NCBI GenBank assembly: GCA_965220485.1
Contig: OZ244832.1
Coordinates: 1,736,001-1,800,000, forward strand
Source: Aldehydirespirator sp965220485
GTDB taxonomy: Bacteria > Actinomycetota > Acidimicrobiia > Acidimicrobiales > Aldehydirespiratoraceae
Direction of reading: 5' to 3'
DNA length: 64,000 bases
The first letter of the stretch is position 1. Each line of letters starts with the position of its first letter. Made by a program: the position numbers and the translations under genes. This document shows positions 61,075 to 64,000 of the stretch, in pieces. The notes under the pieces were generated by a model, which was not told where the DNA came from, ran no database searches, and saw nothing but the letters and a program-made list of their open reading frames with translations.

Positions 61075-61089
61075 CGGCGCGCAGTCCCC

Positions 61090-61878
61090 TCAGCCGTCGT
61101 AGACGTCCACACCGGCCATGGCCGCCTCGCGGATACCGGCATCGTCACCGCCGGTCCACAGCACGACAATGTCTCCGAAGGTGGTCGCCTGCTCAACATC
61201 AGCCAGTCCCTGCTTGACCAGCTCGAGCACGGCGAGGAAGCGGACGACCAGCCCGAGACGATCATCGATGCCGGCGGTGAGACGCCGGAACGTGACCCGC
61301 TTCGCCCTCGTCAGCTCCGCGATCAACTCGGACACGGCGTCGCCCACGGTCAACGAGATCGGCGTGATGTGGGTTATGTCCACGCGGGGCACGACCCGTG
61401 GGGCCGCGGCTCGCAGGTAGGCGGCGCGGATCTCGGAAGGCGACACTCCTTCCAGAATGGCCGGGGCCAGATCGAGCCAGCGCTCCTCGGTGATGCCCAA
61501 GCGGCGCGGCCGGCTGCGGGCGGCCGCATCGAACAACCGGCGCAGCCGCTGCGACGCGTCCCGGAACGTGCTGCACTCCAGGAGGCGGGCCAACAGCAGG
61601 TCCCGCTCTGAGAACGCCTCGAACTCGTCGTCGAGGTCCACGGCCGCTTCGGTGGGCAGCAGACGCTTGACCTTCATCTCGACCAGGGTCGCGGCGATGA
61701 GCAGGAACTCGGTGGCCACCTCCAGATCGCACTCGGACATTCGCTCGATCTCGGCCAGGAAGGCGTCGGTGATGCGCGCGATGGGGATGTCGTAGATCTC
61801 TACCTGCTCACGCAAGACGAGCGGCAGCAGCAACTCGAACGGCCCGCTGTAGGAGGGCGTAGATACCTGGTAGGCCAT
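61090..61878 (-). CDS. scpA: segregation and condensation protein A (kleisin)
   Basis: 262 residues from ATG 61878 (MAYQVSTPSYSGPFELLLPLV). The N-terminal ScpA motif YSGPFELLLPLVLREQVEIYDIP and ATEFLLIAATLVEMKVKRLLP are diagnostic. It bridges SMC heads in chromosome organisation. Divergent from trpS with only 34 bp between start codons, so the promoters must overlap or one transcript is leaderless. Confidence 0.94.
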   Translation of the reverse strand: MAYQVSTPSYSGPFELLLPLVLREQVEIYDIPIARITDAFLAEIERMSECDLEVATEFLLIAATLVEMKVKRLLPTEAAVDLDDEFEAFSERDLLLARLLECSTFRDASQRLRRLFDAAARSRPRRLGITEERWLDLAPAILEGVSPSEIRAAYLRAAAPRVVPRVDITHITPISLTVGDAVSELIAELTRAKRVTFRRLTAGIDDRLGLVVRFLAVLELVKQGLADVEQATTFGDIVVLWTGGDDAGIREAAMAGVDVYDG

Positions 61879-61912
61879 CGGATGTGACACTAGCCCCGTA
61901 CGCTGGCGGGCC

Positions 61913-62908
61913 ATGACCAGGGTCCTGTCCGGCATCCAGCCCAGCGGCGACCTGCACCTGGGGAACTACCTGGGCGCGATCCGCAACTGGGCCAGGATTC
62001 AGCACACCGCCGATGCCTTCCACCCCGTCGTGGACCTTCACGCCGTCACCGTGCCCCAGGTGCCGGGAGAGCTGGGGAGGGCGACGCTTCGGATGTCGCA
62101 GATGCTGATGGCCGCGGGCCTCGACCCGGAGGTGTGCACGATCTTCGTGCAGAGCCATGTACGCGAGCACACCGAGTGCGCCTGGCTGCTGGAGTGCACG
62201 GTGTCGTTCGGGGAACTGAGCCGGATGACCCAGTTCAAGGACAAGTCGGGCCAGCAGGAGTTCATCTCGGCCGGGCTGTTCACGTATCCCGCGCTCCAGG
62301 CGGCCGACATATTGCTGTACGACGCCGACGAGGTGCCGGTGGGCGCCGATCAGCGCCAGCACATCGAGCTCACCCGCGACATCGCCGAGCGGTTCAACTC
62401 CCGATACGGACCCACCTTCAAGCTGCCCGCCGTGGTGGTCCCTGCGGCCGGGGCGAGGGTCATGGACCTGCAGAGCCCGACCAACAAGATGTCGAAGTCG
62501 CTGGACTCGCCGCGGGGCACTGTGGACCTCCTCGACGACCCGTCCGTCATCGTCCGCAAGATCAAGGCCGCAGTCACCGACAGCGACGCCGAGGTCCGCT
62601 ACCACATCCAGGCCAAGCCCGGAGTGTCGAACCTGCTGTCGATACTGGGGGCGTCCACCGGCCGCACGCCGGAGGAAGTCGCCGACGCCTACTCGATGTA
62701 CGGGCCGCTCAAGACGGACACAGCCGAAGCGGTGGTCGAGTTGCTGCGCCCCGTCCAGACCCGCTTCGCGGAACTCGAAGCCGATCCGGCGGAGACGGCG
62801 CGGCTGCTGCAGATCGGCGCCGACAAAGCCCGAGCCATCGCGACGGCCACGCTTGATCGGGCCCGCACCAACATAGGCCTCCTGGCCCCCCAGAGGCCGA
62901 GCGGATAG
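61913..62908 (+). CDS. trpS: tryptophanyl-tRNA synthetase
   Basis: 331 residues. Class I synthetase signatures: HIGH-type HLGNYLGAI within SGIQPSGDLHLGNYLG, KMSKS in NKMSKSLDS, and DADEVPVGADQRQHIELTRD. Charges tRNA-Trp. The last residues RPSG and the TAG stop come from a dispersed repeat element that begins 16 bases before the end of the gene. Confidence 0.97.
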   Translation: MTRVLSGIQPSGDLHLGNYLGAIRNWARIQHTADAFHPVVDLHAVTVPQVPGELGRATLRMSQMLMAAGLDPEVCTIFVQSHVREHTECAWLLECTVSFGELSRMTQFKDKSGQQEFISAGLFTYPALQAADILLYDADEVPVGADQRQHIELTRDIAERFNSRYGPTFKLPAVVVPAAGARVMDLQSPTNKMSKSLDSPRGTVDLLDDPSVIVRKIKAAVTDSDAEVRYHIQAKPGVSNLLSILGASTGRTPEEVADAYSMYGPLKTDTAEAVVELLRPVQTRFAELEADPAETARLLQIGADKARAIATATLDRARTNIGLLAPQRPSG

Positions 62909-62989
62909 GGCGCAGTTGACGAGGATAATGAGGCGCTGAGCGAGGCCGTGGCCCGAGCGGCCCGTGAGCGCAGCGAGCAAGAGCGGGAG
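62893..62989 (+). repeat. dispersed element bridging trpS and xerD 3' ends
   Basis: Full-length copy (GAGGCCGAGCGGATAGG ... CAAGAGCGGGAG). The left end supplies the trpS stop and the right end abuts the xerD stop codon at 62990, so it fills the entire convergent gap. Confidence 0.9.
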
Positions 62990-63955
62990 CTAGCCGACGG
63001 CTACAGCCCGGGGGTGAGCGGCCCGGTATACCGCCCTGAGGCGTTCAGTCGACACCCTGGTGTAGATCTGGGTGGTGGAAATCGAGGCGTGGCCGAGAAA
63101 CTCCTGCACTATGCGTATGTCAGCGCCGCCGTCGAGCATGTGGGTGGCACATGAGTGGCGTAGCACGTGGGGTGTGAGCAGCGATCCGAGCCCGGCCGCG
63201 TCGCCGTGGCGGCGCACGACCAGCCACAACCCCTGACGGCTGAGGCGCCCGCCCCGGCGGTTGAGGAACACCGCCTCGGCGTCGCCGCGGCGGGCCCAGC
63301 GTTCGGGCTCCAGCGCGCCACGGCCCTTCGGTGCCAGCCACCGCTCCAGCGCCTCAGCGGCGCAGCGACCCAGCGGCACGATCCGCTCCTTGGCGCCCTT
63401 GCCGGTCACGCGTACCAGGCCGTCGTGAAGGTCCACGTCGGGAAGCGACAGCGACCCAGCCTCCGAGATCCGGCATCCCGTGCCGTAGAGCAGTTCCAGC
63501 ACGGCTCGGTCCCGGCGGGCTGGCGGATCATCACCGACGACGGCGTCCATCAGCGAGGAGACCTGGACAACCGACAGCGCCTTGGGAAGGCCCCGGGGCA
63601 GGCTCGGGATCTCCACGTCGGCGGTCGGGTCGTCGGCTCGGTGGCCCTCGGCGACGAGAAACCGGTGCAGCCCCCGGGCCGACACCAGCATCCGGGTGAC
63701 TGAGGCCGGGGCCAGGCCGTCGCGCTGCAGGGCGCGAACGAACGCGACCACATCGGTGTCCGCAGCGTCGTCGAGGCTGCGGCCCACAGCGGCGAGATGG
63801 CTCCGGTAACGCACCAGGTCCCGCCGGTAGGCCTCGACTGTGCGGGGCGACCGGCCTCGCTCCACCGCCAGCCAGGCCAGGAACTCCTCGGCGTGGGGGT
63901 GCAGACCCGCCTCTGCCTCGTCCGGCGGCGCAAGCGAAGAGGCCGGCGCGCTCAT
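62990..63955 (-). CDS. xerD: tyrosine recombinase XerD/XerC type
   Basis: 321 residues. The N-terminal core-binding SAM-like domain (EEFLAWLAVERGRSPRTVEAYRRDL) is followed by the catalytic domain with R in GTGCRISEAGSL, H-x-x-R in HVLRHSCATHM, H in LGHASISTTQIYTRV and the nucleophile tyrosine at the end of that segment. It resolves chromosome dimers at dif with XerC. Position near scpAB is the usual actinobacterial context. The C-terminal PRAVAVG ends at a dispersed element. Confidence 0.93.
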   Translation of the reverse strand: MSAPASSLAPPDEAEAGLHPHAEEFLAWLAVERGRSPRTVEAYRRDLVRYRSHLAAVGRSLDDAADTDVVAFVRALQRDGLAPASVTRMLVSARGLHRFLVAEGHRADDPTADVEIPSLPRGLPKALSVVQVSSLMDAVVGDDPPARRDRAVLELLYGTGCRISEAGSLSLPDVDLHDGLVRVTGKGAKERIVPLGRCAAEALERWLAPKGRGALEPERWARRGDAEAVFLNRRGGRLSRQGLWLVVRRHGDAAGLGSLLTPHVLRHSCATHMLDGGADIRIVQEFLGHASISTTQIYTRVSTERLRAVYRAAHPRAVAVG

Positions 63956-64000
63956 AGTCCCATCCGGCGCAGCGCGAGAAGCACAACCCGGGTCACACGG

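Overview
The window is about 64 kb of high-GC DNA (roughly two thirds G+C by eye) from an actinobacterium. The gene order fits this: rplU-rpmA-obgE-proB-proA, mreBCD-PBP2-rodA, tig-clpP-clpX-folC and scpA-scpB-rluB-tyrA-aroA-cmk-plsC. GTG starts are common. Six SLH-like repeats with paired cysteines, together with delta-60 and SWM-type repeat proteins, make me suspect an Acidimicrobiia-like lineage. That last step is inference, because no 16S rRNA gene is present.

Layout. (1) 1-9.9 kb is an accessory region. It holds a secreted delta-60/FN3 repeat protein running off the left edge, remnants of an XRE antitoxin and a DUF4143 ATPase, and a ~1.45-1.57 kb segment present twice (4496-5938 and 7091-8658). 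The left copy carries only a 3' fragment of a CoxE-like VWA gene and abuts a decayed second delta-60 gene. The right copy keeps the whole VWA gene and carries an 84-bp insert with terminal inverted repeats. (2) 9.9-25.9 kb: a MoxR ATPase and proA, then murJ and pspA on the other strand, a chimeric antitoxin/FN3 remnant, a fused MntA-HepT-type (NTase-HEPN) gene, proB, obgE, a 71-bp tandem repeat array split by an IS element, rpmA, rplU, RNase E/G and a radical-SAM pair. (3) 25.9-32.5 kb: the rod-shape operon and ndk. (4) 32.6-39.8 kb: two tandem paralogous giant secreted proteins (FN3, Pro/Glu linker, Ig-like domains, SDGTT beta-propeller-like repeats). (5) 40-44.7 kb: tig-clpP-clpX-folC. (6) 44.7-51.3 kb: a ~2,075-residue SWM/SLH surface protein with large internal duplications and a 14-nt G tract just upstream of its start. 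(7) 51.6-64 kb: tRNA-Gly(TCC), a methyltransferase, an excisionase-like HTH protein, a ParA/CpaE-like protein, ispH, and then the plsC/cmk/aroA/tyrA/rluB/scpBA block, trpS and xerD.

The unifying oddity is repeat activity. A dispersed ~100-bp element (GAGGCCGAGCGG at one end, CAAGAGCGGGAG at the other) occurs at least eight times. It usually lies in the sense orientation directly behind a gene, and twice it supplies the stop codon. Several unrelated minisatellites (11-, 32-, 33-, 64- and 71-bp units) sit in or beside genes. The surface-protein genes show near-identical internal duplications, frame-breaking duplications and a homopolymer tract, which together suggest a rapidly varying cell surface. 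No CRISPR array, prophage or complete defence island was seen.
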